A stretch of DNA of 64,000 bases from an uncultured Bacilli bacterium (GTDB taxonomy: Bacteria > Bacillota_I > Bacilli_A > RF39 > UBA660). Of this stretch, positions 28,527 to 38,400 are shown in pieces; position 1 is the first letter of the stretch, and every line of letters starts with the position of its first letter. The notes below the pieces were generated by a model. That model made no database searches. It was not told where the DNA came from and saw only the letters and a program-made list of their open reading frames with translations. The stretch lies in contig CANRPF010000005.1 in NCBI GenBank assembly GCA_947632375.1, forward strand, positions 1 through 64,000. Reading direction: 5' to 3'. Position numbers and translations under genes: made by a program.

Positions 28527-29300
28527 TTAATCGTTAAAGAATACTTTGCTAAACCACCCTATAAAACCTTTTTTCTCTTGTTCCTTTATTGGCATTAATG
28601 GTACGACTTTAAGGTCGTCGTCTAATCTATCAAGTTCTTTTCTTATTTCTTCTGTATCTGTTGGTGTTCCTATCTCAATAAGTTTTTCTTTACCAACCTC
28701 TCTAATAAATTTATCCATTGTTAAATCACAATATTCGTCAACCCAGTCTCCCAAGTAATAAAATCTATCACTTATTACATATGCACTATTATCTGGCATA
28801 GGGCTTCTTATTTCACTTCTTTTTTGGAAAGTTCCAAATAATATAGGGTCTTTCTCCATTCTATCTTTTTCAACTTGACGTTCAACTTCACCAGTATAAT
28901 CGGTAAATAATACATACATCTGGTCGAAATAAGGTTTTGTTTGAGCGATAATATCAACTATATCGTCTGGGATATTTCTAGGATAGTTCTCTAACTCTAT
29001 TATTTTAACGGCGTCATTTGCTATATTATCTATGTATTCTTCTATATCTGTTCTATCAACAAATGTATTAATTCCAAGTTTTACTATTTCTCGTTCCTTT
29101 TCAACACAATCAACCAAAAATCTAAGTTTTTCTATAAGTCTTTTTTGTCCAGTTGTTTTAAGTTTTTCTACTGTCTGTAAGGCACCATTATAAAAGTTTT
29201 TTAAATCTTCGTCTGATGTCTTTTTCTTTTTATCTTTTAATGTTTCAAAATATTCTGTTGGTGTCATTTCTTTAAAATCTTTTGATTTTTTCTTAGCCAT
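28527..29300 (-). CDS. hypothetical protein
   Basis: 257-aa ORF. Confidence 0.65.
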   Translation of the reverse strand: MAKKKSKDFKEMTPTEYFETLKDKKKKTSDEDLKNFYNGALQTVEKLKTTGQKRLIEKLRFLVDCVEKEREIVKLGINTFVDRTDIEEYIDNIANDAVKIIELENYPRNIPDDIVDIIAQTKPYFDQMYVLFTDYTGEVERQVEKDRMEKDPILFGTFQKRSEIRSPMPDNSAYVISDRFYYLGDWVDEYCDLTMDKFIREVGKEKLIEIGTPTDTEEIRKELDRLDDDLKVVPLMPIKEQEKKGFIGWFSKVFFND

Positions 29301-29307
29301 AATAAAA

Positions 29308-29928
29308 TCACCTCTTAATTAACTTTTTAGCTACATAATCATTATAAATATCATATCTTTTAGTAACGTCTTGTTGTTCTTCTAAAGAGTATCCTTTCAT
29401 AACATTGTTATAAAATCCACAATTTGAAAATGGCTCTACACAACCACCACATCTTATACATTGTGGCACTAAAGACCAAGCCACATCTTCGTCATATTTT
29501 CTTATTTCTTCAACCAATTCTCTTGTATATTCTACTGTCGTAGGGTCTGCACTCATGCAAAGTCTTTTCTCTGCTATATTCATAAGTGCTTGGATATTAG
29601 CGTCCATTTCCATTGGAACGTAGTTCATTTGTGAACGTTGTTCTCTATCTACGCCAGTACGGTCTGTACGTTCAGTACCAACAAATTTCTCTACACCTTC
29701 ATGATGTCTAGCAAAATGTGTACTGATAGCATATGGAATATTGTCCCATTTCCAACTTATCATACTACGTCTAATTGGTGAGTGACGACAAATTAATAAT
29801 TTTCTCTTCCACTCTTGTTTAGGTTCAACCCCTGCTTCTTTACTTATTGTAGTCATGCAAGCTGATTTAATAGCTAGCCAGTCTACATCAAATTTTGTTA
29901 TTCTTACTTTTGTATCGTATTTCTTCAT
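29308..29928 (-). CDS. ThyX-like (flavin-dependent thymidylate synthase family) protein
   Basis: RHSPIRRSMISWKWDNIPYAISTHFARHHEG...REQRSQMNYV. Confidence 0.72.
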   Translation of the reverse strand: MKKYDTKVRITKFDVDWLAIKSACMTTISKEAGVEPKQEWKRKLLICRHSPIRRSMISWKWDNIPYAISTHFARHHEGVEKFVGTERTDRTGVDREQRSQMNYVPMEMDANIQALMNIAEKRLCMSADPTTVEYTRELVEEIRKYDEDVAWSLVPQCIRCGGCVEPFSNCGFYNNVMKGYSLEEQQDVTKRYDIYNDYVAKKLIKR

Positions 29929-29960
29929 TTTTATAATCTCCTCCCATGTATTATAAAAAT

Positions 29961-29989
29961 ATATTATCATATGAAATAAAAAAAGTCAA
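29961..29989 (-). promoter_or_regulatory. sigma70-like promoter
   Basis: TTGACT-17-TAATAT (minus). Confidence 0.78.
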
Positions 29990-30006
29990 GAGAATATCTC
30001 AACTTT

Positions 30007-32253
30007 TTAAATTTCTTGAAAAATTTGCACCAAAAAGGTCTTTCTATCGTCTATTGCATTTTTATATATACAAGTATTAAACGATTTAGGTTCAGCAATT
30101 ATATGAGCCATACTTTTAGCCCTTGTTATTGCTGTATATAACCACTCATTTGAAAGCATTACATATGAAGAATTATCAAAAGCCACTATAACGTCTTTAA
30201 ATTGTGAGCCTTGGCTAGAGTGACAAGTTATTGCATACGCAAGTTCAAGTCCAGCATATTTTTCTTTAGGAATTATAACTTCTCCCTCGTCATAAAAGTC
30301 TATAATACAATATTTTTTATGTATTTCCTTGACTATACCCATACTACCATTAAATATATTAGTAACATTATCGTCTGGTGTTCTAACACTATAATGATTT
30401 TTACGATTTATGATTTTATCCCCTTCTCTTATACAATAATCACTTTTGTTTTTGGTGGCTTCAAAAGAGATTTCTCTTGTAAACTTATTCTTTTTAGGAT
30501 TTATCATATTTTGTATTGCTTTATTAATCTTCATACGTGATAGTTTTATTCTGTCATTTTGAGCAACTATAATCTGTACGTCTCTTATATCTTTATATTT
30601 CTGTAATTCTTGCTTAAAAGTATCAATAACTAGGTCATAAAGTAATGTTTTATCTTCTCTTAAACAAAAGTGTAGGTCTTGTAATTCACCTAAAACTTGG
30701 TCTGTATCAAGACTTTCTTTAAACATTATCTCTTTATGTCTAACTTTTTGTGATGTCGTGATAATAGCACTTTTCTTGGCTTGTCTGTGTATTTTAGTAA
30801 GTTCTATGATAGGTATTTTATTACTATCCATTAGATTACTAAGAAGATTACCTATTCCAATTGGTGGTAATTGTCCATTATCACCTAACATAATAAGTTT
30901 AGAGCCATTAGGTATGGCTTGTATTAAAGACCAGAATAATTCAAGTCCTACCATAGATATTTCGTCTATAATTACCATATCTACGTCTAATGGATTGTCT
31001 TCTTTGTAGACAAACCCGTCACCTTGAAAGCCTAAAAGTCTATGTATTGTACTACTTTCATAACCAGTTGCTTCTGCTATTCTTTTTGACGCTTGTCCAG
31101 AAAATGCACATTGTCTTATAACGTCAGTAGTATTGTTATAAATAATGTCATAAATACCTTTTATAAGACTACTTTTACCAGTACCAGCCAAACCTACTAT
31201 AACTGACACGTTTTGATTTAATACTTTGTATATTCCGTCAAGTTGTTCGTCTGTAAACTCAAAACCCTGTTTCTTTATTGTTTTATCTATTTCTTTTTGT
31301 ATTATTTTGTTATCTATGGTCTTAACACTAGCATTATTAAGTTGATTTAATTTATCAACTATCTTACACTCTAGGTCATAATAGTAATACAAAGCCAATT
31401 GGTCTTTGTTTATATCTTCATAGACTAATTTAGCCTTAACCATATCTTCTAGGACTACTTTTATTCTATCGTAGTTAACATCTAGTAAATCAACAACCAT
31501 AATTTCAAATTTTTCATGTGTTAGCCATGTAGAGCCAAGCATTGGATTAGTTGCAATATCTTTTAATAGATAGGTTACACCTGCTTTTATTCTAAATTTG
31601 CTATCTTTTGCTATGTTGTATTGCAAGGCTATTTTATCAGCACTTTTAAAACCAATTCCTTTAACGTCGTCTGCTAGCATATAAGGATTTTGCTTAAATT
31701 TAGCAATTGCTTTATCTGGAGAGCCATATTGTTCTACAAGTTGTTTTATTCTGCTAGAACTAACGCCTAGTGGAGCAAAAAAGTTGTATGCTGGGGCGTA
31801 TCTTTCAGAAGACACGAATTTATCTATAATTTTCTGTGCTGTTTTTGCACCAATTCCTTTAACTTTAACCAATTCTTTAATATTTTTACTTTTTATATAT
31901 TCAAAAGGTTCGTCTAAAGTATCATATAATGTTTTAACTTGTTTTTCAGTAAGAATTTGTTCCAAAAACATTTTCTCGTCTTCTTGGGTATCTATCTCTG
32001 TGCACTCATACATACTTGAAAACTTTAATTGCGTACCATAAGGCGTTTCTATGATATTACCCTCTACTATATATATACCTCTATTTGTCGGTTCTGCCAT
32101 AGTATATCCTGACATTCTAAATCTGTCACTGGGCAATTCTTTTTTATCTCCTTCCATTACAGATATGACATCAGCCAAAAAAGCTGTCCAGTTGGTATCT
32201 GGACTATAAAATGATATATCTTTTTTTTGTCTTATTTTAATTTTGAGTTTCAT
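30007..32253 (-). CDS. RecD2-like helicase
   Basis: HhH KVKGIGAKTAQKI; Walker A VGLAGTGKSS; DMVIIDEISMVG; AYAITCHSSQGSQF. Confidence 0.88.
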   Translation of the reverse strand: MKLKIKIRQKKDISFYSPDTNWTAFLADVISVMEGDKKELPSDRFRMSGYTMAEPTNRGIYIVEGNIIETPYGTQLKFSSMYECTEIDTQEDEKMFLEQILTEKQVKTLYDTLDEPFEYIKSKNIKELVKVKGIGAKTAQKIIDKFVSSERYAPAYNFFAPLGVSSSRIKQLVEQYGSPDKAIAKFKQNPYMLADDVKGIGFKSADKIALQYNIAKDSKFRIKAGVTYLLKDIATNPMLGSTWLTHEKFEIMVVDLLDVNYDRIKVVLEDMVKAKLVYEDINKDQLALYYYYDLECKIVDKLNQLNNASVKTIDNKIIQKEIDKTIKKQGFEFTDEQLDGIYKVLNQNVSVIVGLAGTGKSSLIKGIYDIIYNNTTDVIRQCAFSGQASKRIAEATGYESSTIHRLLGFQGDGFVYKEDNPLDVDMVIIDEISMVGLELFWSLIQAIPNGSKLIMLGDNGQLPPIGIGNLLSNLMDSNKIPIIELTKIHRQAKKSAIITTSQKVRHKEIMFKESLDTDQVLGELQDLHFCLREDKTLLYDLVIDTFKQELQKYKDIRDVQIIVAQNDRIKLSRMKINKAIQNMINPKKNKFTREISFEATKNKSDYCIREGDKIINRKNHYSVRTPDDNVTNIFNGSMGIVKEIHKKYCIIDFYDEGEVIIPKEKYAGLELAYAITCHSSQGSQFKDVIVAFDNSSYVMLSNEWLYTAITRAKSMAHIIAEPKSFNTCIYKNAIDDRKTFLVQIFQEI

Positions 32254-33166
32254 TATTAATTACCCCTTCTTTTATGACTTTAAACATATCCTTTATATCG
32301 CTTTTTAGGTCATATCTTTCTGGAGAGGTAGAAGTCATTGCAAATTGTTCATTAACGCCGTCTATATACATAGTCATAGTTCCGTCGTCTCCTTGATAAA
32401 ACTCTTGCCACTCTTCGTTAGTAAGCATATTTTTAACGTCAAGTTGTTTTATAGCAAGATTGTCAAAAGATACACACTTGAATTTATCTAGGTATTTTGG
32501 TAAATCTCTTTTTAACCAATCTATCTTATCTTGTATATCTTTAGCCACTTTTTCATTTTGTAGCAAATCTGCACCTCTACCCCAATTTTTATACCCTAGA
32601 ATAAGTATTTTACAACCAAATTGAGATAGATAATCAAACACATCTTTACCATGTATTCCTGCTATCAAATGTACTACTGCATTATCATTTTTAGCAACCT
32701 CTTTCCACATTAGGTCGAAAGGTTTTAAATAAGATATTCCTAAACCATAGATAAGGTTTTCCTCAATAAGTTCATTTATAAGATTTACATTATCTATAAA
32801 CTCATTTTGATGTACTGTTATAGAAGGTATAACGCCTTGCTTTTTAAGTTTTTGCAAGAAAGGCTTTAGGTCTGGGTGGCTAGTTACTTTTCCACCACCA
32901 ATAGCCATTTCTGTACCTTTAGTAAGACTATTTACAAATTGTAAATTCATTATATCTCCATGCTTACCTTCTGGATTAGACTTCTCATGACACATACGAC
33001 AATTCATATTACACCAATTAGTGATTTTGAAATCCATAGATACAGGAAATTCTAGGTCTGGCTTTTCATATTCACCTTCTGTTTCTATTATTCTTGTGCC
33101 GTCTTCATATATAGATATTGTAGCATTACCATTATGGTATTTTTCTAACATTTTCATAAAAACCAC
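32237..33166 (-). CDS. radical SAM protein
   Basis: ITNWCNMNCRMCHEKSNP (CxxxCxxC), IGGGKVTSHPD. Confidence 0.85.
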   Translation of the reverse strand: MVFMKMLEKYHNGNATISIYEDGTRIIETEGEYEKPDLEFPVSMDFKITNWCNMNCRMCHEKSNPEGKHGDIMNLQFVNSLTKGTEMAIGGGKVTSHPDLKPFLQKLKKQGVIPSITVHQNEFIDNVNLINELIEENLIYGLGISYLKPFDLMWKEVAKNDNAVVHLIAGIHGKDVFDYLSQFGCKILILGYKNWGRGADLLQNEKVAKDIQDKIDWLKRDLPKYLDKFKCVSFDNLAIKQLDVKNMLTNEEWQEFYQGDDGTMTMYIDGVNEQFAMTSTSPERYDLKSDIKDMFKVIKEGVINNETQN

Positions 33167-33177
33167 CTCTCTCTTTT

Positions 33178-33414
33178 TTATTTTAATTTTATTGTTTTAG
33201 ATAATCTAGGCATTTCTTGCTCATATATATTTATGAAAGTTTGCAACATTGAGGCTGCTGTTTTATAGTGAGAACTATGACATACTGGAATATAAGTTGG
33301 CATTTCTTGTTTGTCTAGGCTCTCTCGGTTACGCATTTCTATATCGTGTAATGTATTTAAGTAAAATTGTCCAGTAAGGGGACAATATTCCCCCACCCAA
33401 ATCTCTTTTTCCAT
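33178..33414 (-). CDS. hypothetical protein
   Basis: ORF. Confidence 0.55.
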   Translation of the reverse strand: MEKEIWVGEYCPLTGQFYLNTLHDIEMRNRESLDKQEMPTYIPVCHSSHYKTAASMLQTFINIYEQEMPRLSKTIKLK

Positions 33415-33884
33415 TATCCGTCAAAGCCATAATAACCGAAAGCAACTATTTTATCCCCACTTTTTGTTGTATAATCTTCTTTATATTGTTCAAAATCCTC
33501 ATAATAATCTTTATAATGTTCAAATGAGAAAGGAATATCATAAGGGAAATCTTCAATAAACTCGTCAATATCTTCTTTTGTTAAAGTATTGAGATTTTCT
33601 TCTGTACATAAGTCTTCTATGTTGTCTGCTTTTACGTCATTATACATATATTCTGTAGCATATTTACCTTCACTATTTTTATAAGTATCATAATTACATC
33701 TTTCATAAATAATACTCTTTTTAACTTCTGTAACAAACTCTTCTTCTGTACAAAACCTCTCATTAAGACTATCATAATAAAGTTCTCCATTTTTCCATTT
33801 ATTATAATCGTCGTCACTACATATTACTAATGAGTGTGTACTGCTAGAGTTAGTTTCAAAAGTTTTTCTTCTTAATATTCTCAT
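33414..33884 (-). CDS. NSSSTH-family protein 1
   Basis: MRILRRKTFETNSSSTHSLVI. Confidence 0.8.
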   Translation of the reverse strand: MRILRRKTFETNSSSTHSLVICSDDDYNKWKNGELYYDSLNERFCTEEEFVTEVKKSIIYERCNYDTYKNSEGKYATEYMYNDVKADNIEDLCTEENLNTLTKEDIDEFIEDFPYDIPFSFEHYKDYYEDFEQYKEDYTTKSGDKIVAFGYYGFDG

Positions 33885-33897
33885 ATTATCACCTTCT

Positions 33898-34221
33898 TTA
33901 TATAATTTCTTCTTCAAGTTCTGGAACGATTTCTTCAATAATTTCTTTTACCATTTGTTTAAAGTAATCGTCATTTTTATCTTGTAAAAGACTACCATTA
34001 TTAACGGCTTTTAATAATTTATTCTTTTCTCTTTGTTGTTTTTCTTTTTTAGCATTTTGTAAGATTTCTATCATTTCGTCTATTTCTTCTACACTACATA
34101 AAATACTAAATAGATTTTCTAATACTTCTGTATTTTCTTCTTCCTCTAATAATTCTATTTTATTATCAGCATTATCAGCGTCACTGATAGTGATAGTCAT
34201 TTTAACTGCCTTGTCTTCCAT
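33898..34221 (-). CDS. hypothetical protein
   Basis: ORF. Confidence 0.6.
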   Translation of the reverse strand: MEDKAVKMTITISDADNADNKIELLEEEENTEVLENLFSILCSVEEIDEMIEILQNAKKEKQQREKNKLLKAVNNGSLLQDKNDDYFKQMVKEIIEEIVPELEEEII

Positions 34222-34223
34222 TT

Positions 34224-34478
34224 TTATTCTCCTCCTAAATCTTTTTGTTCGTGCATGATTTCGTCAAGTAATTCTAAACCTTCTTCGTCTTCTTCCTCTG
34301 TTTCTTCTTCAACCTCGTAGTCATAATCAACGTAGAAATCAAAGTTGCTTAAAATATCATTTAAAAATATTTCTAGTGCGTCCATTTTATTGTCAGCTTC
34401 AACTTCTTCTTCTTGGTCGAAAGAACCAGCTATTCTTACTCTGTAATTTTTCATTCTTATACACCTCCATTCAAGCAA
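34224..34478 (-). CDS. hypothetical acidic protein
   Basis: ORF. Confidence 0.6.
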   Translation of the reverse strand: MLEWRCIRMKNYRVRIAGSFDQEEEVEADNKMDALEIFLNDILSNFDFYVDYDYEVEEETEEEDEEGLELLDEIMHEQKDLGGE

Positions 34479-34702
34479 TAGACATCTGTAACTTTTCTTT
34501 GTTTCTTATATCCTTCTTCTACACAAGTTGTAACTCTGAAAATGGTATCGTCAAGTATATAATCTTTGGTGTTTTTATCCACATCTTCAACCTTAATCTT
34601 TCTCTCGTCGTTTTGGATTTTAAAGAAATCCTTTAGGTCACTACAACCTACTGTTTTGTCTGGTAGATATTTCACTATCCATTCAATTCTGTCTAAACTC
34701 AT
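34457..34702 (-). CDS. hypothetical protein
   Basis: ORF. Confidence 0.6.
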   Translation of the reverse strand: MSLDRIEWIVKYLPDKTVGCSDLKDFFKIQNDERKIKVEDVDKNTKDYILDDTIFRVTTCVEEGYKKQRKVTDVYCLNGGV

Positions 34703-34729
34703 AATTATCTCCTCCTATCTTATATATAC

Positions 34730-34758
34730 ATGATAACATATAAATTTCAAAATGTCAA
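34730..34758 (-). promoter_or_regulatory. sigma70-like promoter
   Basis: TTGACA-17-TATCAT (minus). Confidence 0.75.
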
Positions 34759-34806
34759 CATTTAATACAAAAAATTTTCATTGTCTTAAAAATGAGACAA
34801 AGTTTA

Positions 34807-34842
34807 CAAAAAGAAAATGATAGGTTTTTATTCCTATCATTG
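34807..34842 (-). terminator. intrinsic terminator
   Basis: ATGATAGG-N8-CCTATCAT then TTTTCTTTTT on minus strand. Confidence 0.75.
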
Positions 34843-34843
34843 A

Positions 34844-35668
34844 TTAGTGCAAGTAAACGTCTTTATCTTTGGAATATTCTTTAAGTCTATCCCAAAACTC
34901 TCCAGCTGGAATATCATACTCTTTATATATATTATACCTTTCTTCTTCGTCTACGTCTTTCAAATCAGGCATTTTTTCTCCTTTTGCATTTACATAATAG
35001 GGCTCTTCGTCATAGTCATATTCATAACCAATAGTTTTAATATTGTACCCCCTGTACTCGTCACCACTTATAGTGATATAAGCGTCTTTGTTAAAAACAA
35101 GTCTTTTAACAAAATCGTCATTTGTACTCAATTGTTCTATTAATCTGTCTCCGTCATAATCATAGACATGGTCTACATAATTACCACCATATCCACCTAG
35201 TATTACAACACCCCTTCCTGTTAAATCTCCATTATCTTTGTCGTCGTCAATATATTTAAAGACGTCTTTAGGATTAGGATTTCTGTATCCGTCTTTATTA
35301 TTTTTAACAAATTCTGAATACCTTTCCTTTTTCATGCTATCTGTTAGTGGAAGAATATCTTCTGTATCCATATCATAATAAGTGTCATTATCTAAATATT
35401 CTTTTACTACTTGCTTCCATATTTCCCATACTCTATCTTTAAATTTCTTTATTGTTTTTTTATCACAATTCTCTTTTATAATCATGTAGACATATGCTAG
35501 TTTTTCGTCCCATTCGTCTACAAGCCTAGAGGGATACCTACCAAAAGTATAGTCATGTTCAAGACTATCGTCAATATTCCATTTATCTTTACTTACTTTA
35601 TGTGGAACAACAATAGCGTGTGTACTACTGCTGTTCGTTTCAAAAGTTCCTTTTCTAATTATTTTCAT
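34844..35668 (-). CDS. NSSSTH-family protein 2
   Basis: MKIIRKGTFETNSSSTHAIVV. Confidence 0.8.
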   Translation of the reverse strand: MKIIRKGTFETNSSSTHAIVVPHKVSKDKWNIDDSLEHDYTFGRYPSRLVDEWDEKLAYVYMIIKENCDKKTIKKFKDRVWEIWKQVVKEYLDNDTYYDMDTEDILPLTDSMKKERYSEFVKNNKDGYRNPNPKDVFKYIDDDKDNGDLTGRGVVILGGYGGNYVDHVYDYDGDRLIEQLSTNDDFVKRLVFNKDAYITISGDEYRGYNIKTIGYEYDYDEEPYYVNAKGEKMPDLKDVDEEERYNIYKEYDIPAGEFWDRLKEYSKDKDVYLH

Positions 35669-35677
35669 ATTATCACC

Positions 35678-35917
35678 TTATCCTTTTCTTAACTCTTTTC
35701 TCTTTTCTCTTATTTCTGCTAACACCTCTAAAAATACGTCTTGGTCTTGACTTTTTTCTGCAAGCCACTCTTCGAGTTCTTTCAAAACCTTTTCATATTT
35801 ATATATCCCATTTACACTAGATACAAAGACATCATGTAAAGTGTCAATACAATAATCATGATACCATTTGCCCTTTATTAAATGAGATTGTTCTTCCCCT
35901 ATTTCTTTTTGACACAT
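35678..35917 (-). CDS. hypothetical protein
   Basis: ORF. Confidence 0.55.
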   Translation of the reverse strand: MCQKEIGEEQSHLIKGKWYHDYCIDTLHDVFVSSVNGIYKYEKVLKELEEWLAEKSQDQDVFLEVLAEIREKRKELRKG

Positions 35918-35933
35918 GACACATTTTTTTATA

Positions 35934-36290
35934 TTACCACCTCTCTCCTAAATAAATAGACATTGCCATTTTATCTTTATTTACTGCTTTATCAATACTC
36001 TCTCCATAATAATAGATAAAATCTTTTGGAGCGTATTCTTCGTCAAAATCTTCCATGTTTTCGTCAAATATATCGTAAACATTACTATAATGTCTACCTT
36101 TATAAATAAAATCATTATCTTCTGTTCTTGTTATTCTTTTATCTTCGTCAATATCAAGCATTTCATTTTCATATAAGTTTAAAACTTTTTCTCCCATTAA
36201 AAACTTATCATAATCTTCTTTACTAACGATAACTAACGAATGTGTACTACTGCTATTTGTTTCAAATGTATTTCTTCTTTTAAATATCAT
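35934..36290 (-). CDS. NSSSTH-family protein 3
   Basis: MIFKRRNTFETNSSSTHSLVI. Confidence 0.8.
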   Translation of the reverse strand: MIFKRRNTFETNSSSTHSLVIVSKEDYDKFLMGEKVLNLYENEMLDIDEDKRITRTEDNDFIYKGRHYSNVYDIFDENMEDFDEEYAPKDFIYYYGESIDKAVNKDKMAMSIYLGERW

Positions 36291-36624
36291 ATTCTTCCTC
36301 CTTTAGTAAATCTAATAAACCAAACTTTTCTGCTAAATCCATTACTGAACCTTCTGTTAAATCCACAAGAGTAATTTTATGTTCACATATTCGCTCTATT
36401 TCTTCTATAAATATATAAACACAAGTCTTTGTAACTAATTGAATAGCGTCTGTTAAAATAAACTCTACAATACATTTTTCTTCATTATCTACTTCTCCAA
36501 CGCCATAAGAATATACACAACCACAAGGAACTATATCCCTTATCTTATCAACCTCTGGATTTTTCTTTAAGAGAACTTTCATAAATTCCATTGGTAGTGC
36601 TATGTGCCCAACACTCATATACAT
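36280..36624 (-). CDS. hypothetical protein
   Basis: ORF. Confidence 0.6.
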   Translation of the reverse strand: MYMSVGHIALPMEFMKVLLKKNPEVDKIRDIVPCGCVYSYGVGEVDNEEKCIVEFILTDAIQLVTKTCVYIFIEEIERICEHKITLVDLTEGSVMDLAEKFGLLDLLKEEEYDI

Positions 36625-36625
36625 A

Positions 36626-37027
36626 TTATCTTGCCACCATTTCTATACGATAGTCCATTACAAATTGTCTTAAATTTTCATAATTCATAACGGCTTTATT
36701 TAAGTTTTCTGCTAAAATATCGTCTACACCCTCTATATCAACGTAAGGTGTATCAGTCATTATATCAAAATCAAACGTTATGTCATTATCTGCTAAAAGA
36801 TTTAACATTTGAAACACTCTTAATATATTATCCTCACTTAACAAATAAGTCAAGAGGTAAGATAACATAAATTCCCATGAATTAAGATATGTTTTCATAG
36901 CGTGGTCTGTAAAACTATCTATTGTAAGTGTTACTCTTTTTGGTATATCGGGCTTTGGTAAACTCATAACCAAAGTATGTGTACTAGAACTATTTGTCTC
37001 AAAAGTATCATTTCTAATTAACTTCAT
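36626..37027 (-). CDS. NSSSTH-family protein 4
   Basis: MKLIRNDTFETNSSSTHTLVM; RBS GGGAGGGATTAAC. Confidence 0.8.
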   Translation of the reverse strand: MKLIRNDTFETNSSSTHTLVMSLPKPDIPKRVTLTIDSFTDHAMKTYLNSWEFMLSYLLTYLLSEDNILRVFQMLNLLADNDITFDFDIMTDTPYVDIEGVDDILAENLNKAVMNYENLRQFVMDYRIEMVAR

Positions 37028-37028
37028 G

Positions 37029-37508
37029 TTAATCCCTCCCAAATTCAATAATATTTCCATTTGCAAGAACTATTTTTAATAATGTTTCGTGGTCGAATTG
37101 TAATAATTCTATTAATATATCACCTAAATCTTTATCCCAAGATATTAGTTGGTGATTTATACCAACGATTTCTTCAATATCTCCATGATATTCACTAGGA
37201 AATATAATCTGTTTATGAAATACTTTATTAACTACATCTTCTATTTCCTTAAATTGATAATCCGTTTTTATCATAGCCACTAATTCTGCATAAGAATTAA
37301 CATCATACATATACCAACTTGCAATATGAGATACCAAATAAGACACTTTATCTTTTAGTGTTGTTAATCTCATTTCGTCGTCTGTATCTATCCACCTTAT
37401 TTTCAAATTAGAACTATAAGGCGTATAATTTTCCATTTCACCACCTAAAACTAGAGAGTGTGTACTGCTTGAATTTGTTTCAAATGTTTTTTTTCTTTTA
37501 ATTTCCAT
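37029..37508 (-). CDS. NSSSTH-family protein 5
   Basis: MEIKRKKTFETNSSSTHSLVL. Confidence 0.8.
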   Translation of the reverse strand: MEIKRKKTFETNSSSTHSLVLGGEMENYTPYSSNLKIRWIDTDDEMRLTTLKDKVSYLVSHIASWYMYDVNSYAELVAMIKTDYQFKEIEDVVNKVFHKQIIFPSEYHGDIEEIVGINHQLISWDKDLGDILIELLQFDHETLLKIVLANGNIIEFGRD

Positions 37509-37522
37509 AATATCTCCTCCTT

Positions 37523-37870
37523 TTATCTATAATAAGCTGTACTACTTATTAATTCTTTAGTAATTACATATTCTATATCTTCGTCACTTTTTATAGTGTC
37601 ACCATTTTCTAAAATTACCTCTTTATCAGTAATATCGACTACTTTTTTGCCATTTACCCAATCGTCTTTTATAATCAAATTTTTTAAATTGTTTTCTACA
37701 ATAGGCTCGTAATCTTGAATAAATCGAAGACAATCCATTGAAAGTGTTGGCTCGCACCAATGGTCTAACCACTCTATGTCAAAGCAAACATAATCATTTT
37801 CCTTATCAACCTCTTCTAATTTTGCAATTAAGCCCTCAAATCTAGCGTATTGCCCTGTTTTTATTTCCAT
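37523..37870 (-). CDS. hypothetical protein
   Basis: ORF. Confidence 0.6.
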   Translation of the reverse strand: MEIKTGQYARFEGLIAKLEEVDKENDYVCFDIEWLDHWCEPTLSMDCLRFIQDYEPIVENNLKNLIIKDDWVNGKKVVDITDKEVILENGDTIKSDEDIEYVITKELISSTAYYR

Positions 37871-37871
37871 T

Positions 37872-38213
37872 TTATCTCACCTTTTCAACTTTATTGATAT
37901 TTTTGTATTCACTAAGAATAGGTATTCTAAAACCTGACGTAGTTATTTTATATGTTTTCCCTTTCTCTAGCTTTCCATAAATATCAGAACTATCGAATTT
38001 TGCTTTCCAAAATAAGTCACTTATTTTATAGATATTTTTTCCACAATCTACCAAATAAACACCGTCTCTATCATAATTTTTAATCCATTTGTCTTCTACT
38101 TGACAAGTTGTTGTTTCTGTATTCATATATCCTATTGAACAATAACCGATACAAAGAACTATGAATATTAAGAAAACCAGTCCTCCACCTAACGCTCTGT
38201 CCATATCTGTCAT
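37872..38213 (-). CDS. membrane protein
   Basis: TM GGGLVFLIFIVLCIGYCSIGY. Confidence 0.6.
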   Translation of the reverse strand: MTDMDRALGGGLVFLIFIVLCIGYCSIGYMNTETTTCQVEDKWIKNYDRDGVYLVDCGKNIYKISDLFWKAKFDSSDIYGKLEKGKTYKITTSGFRIPILSEYKNINKVEKVR

Positions 38214-38383
38214 TTTCTTTTATTCTCCCCTTTCACTTTCTGTTTTACTTTAACACTATAATTTTCTATGTGTTCAACTTCTTTTTCTATATCTTCTATA
38301 TTTTCTAATTTTTTAATATCAGTGATTTCATGATTATCATTTCTTAACTCTAAAATTATCTCGTAAATATCTTTGTCGCTCAT
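38210..38383 (-). CDS. hypothetical small protein
   Basis: 57-aa ORF read manually (MSDKDIYEIILELRNDNHEI...). Confidence 0.5.
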   Translation of the reverse strand: MSDKDIYEIILELRNDNHEITDIKKLENIEDIEKEVEHIENYSVKVKQKVKGENKRK

Positions 38384-38400
38384 TATTTCACCACCAATTC

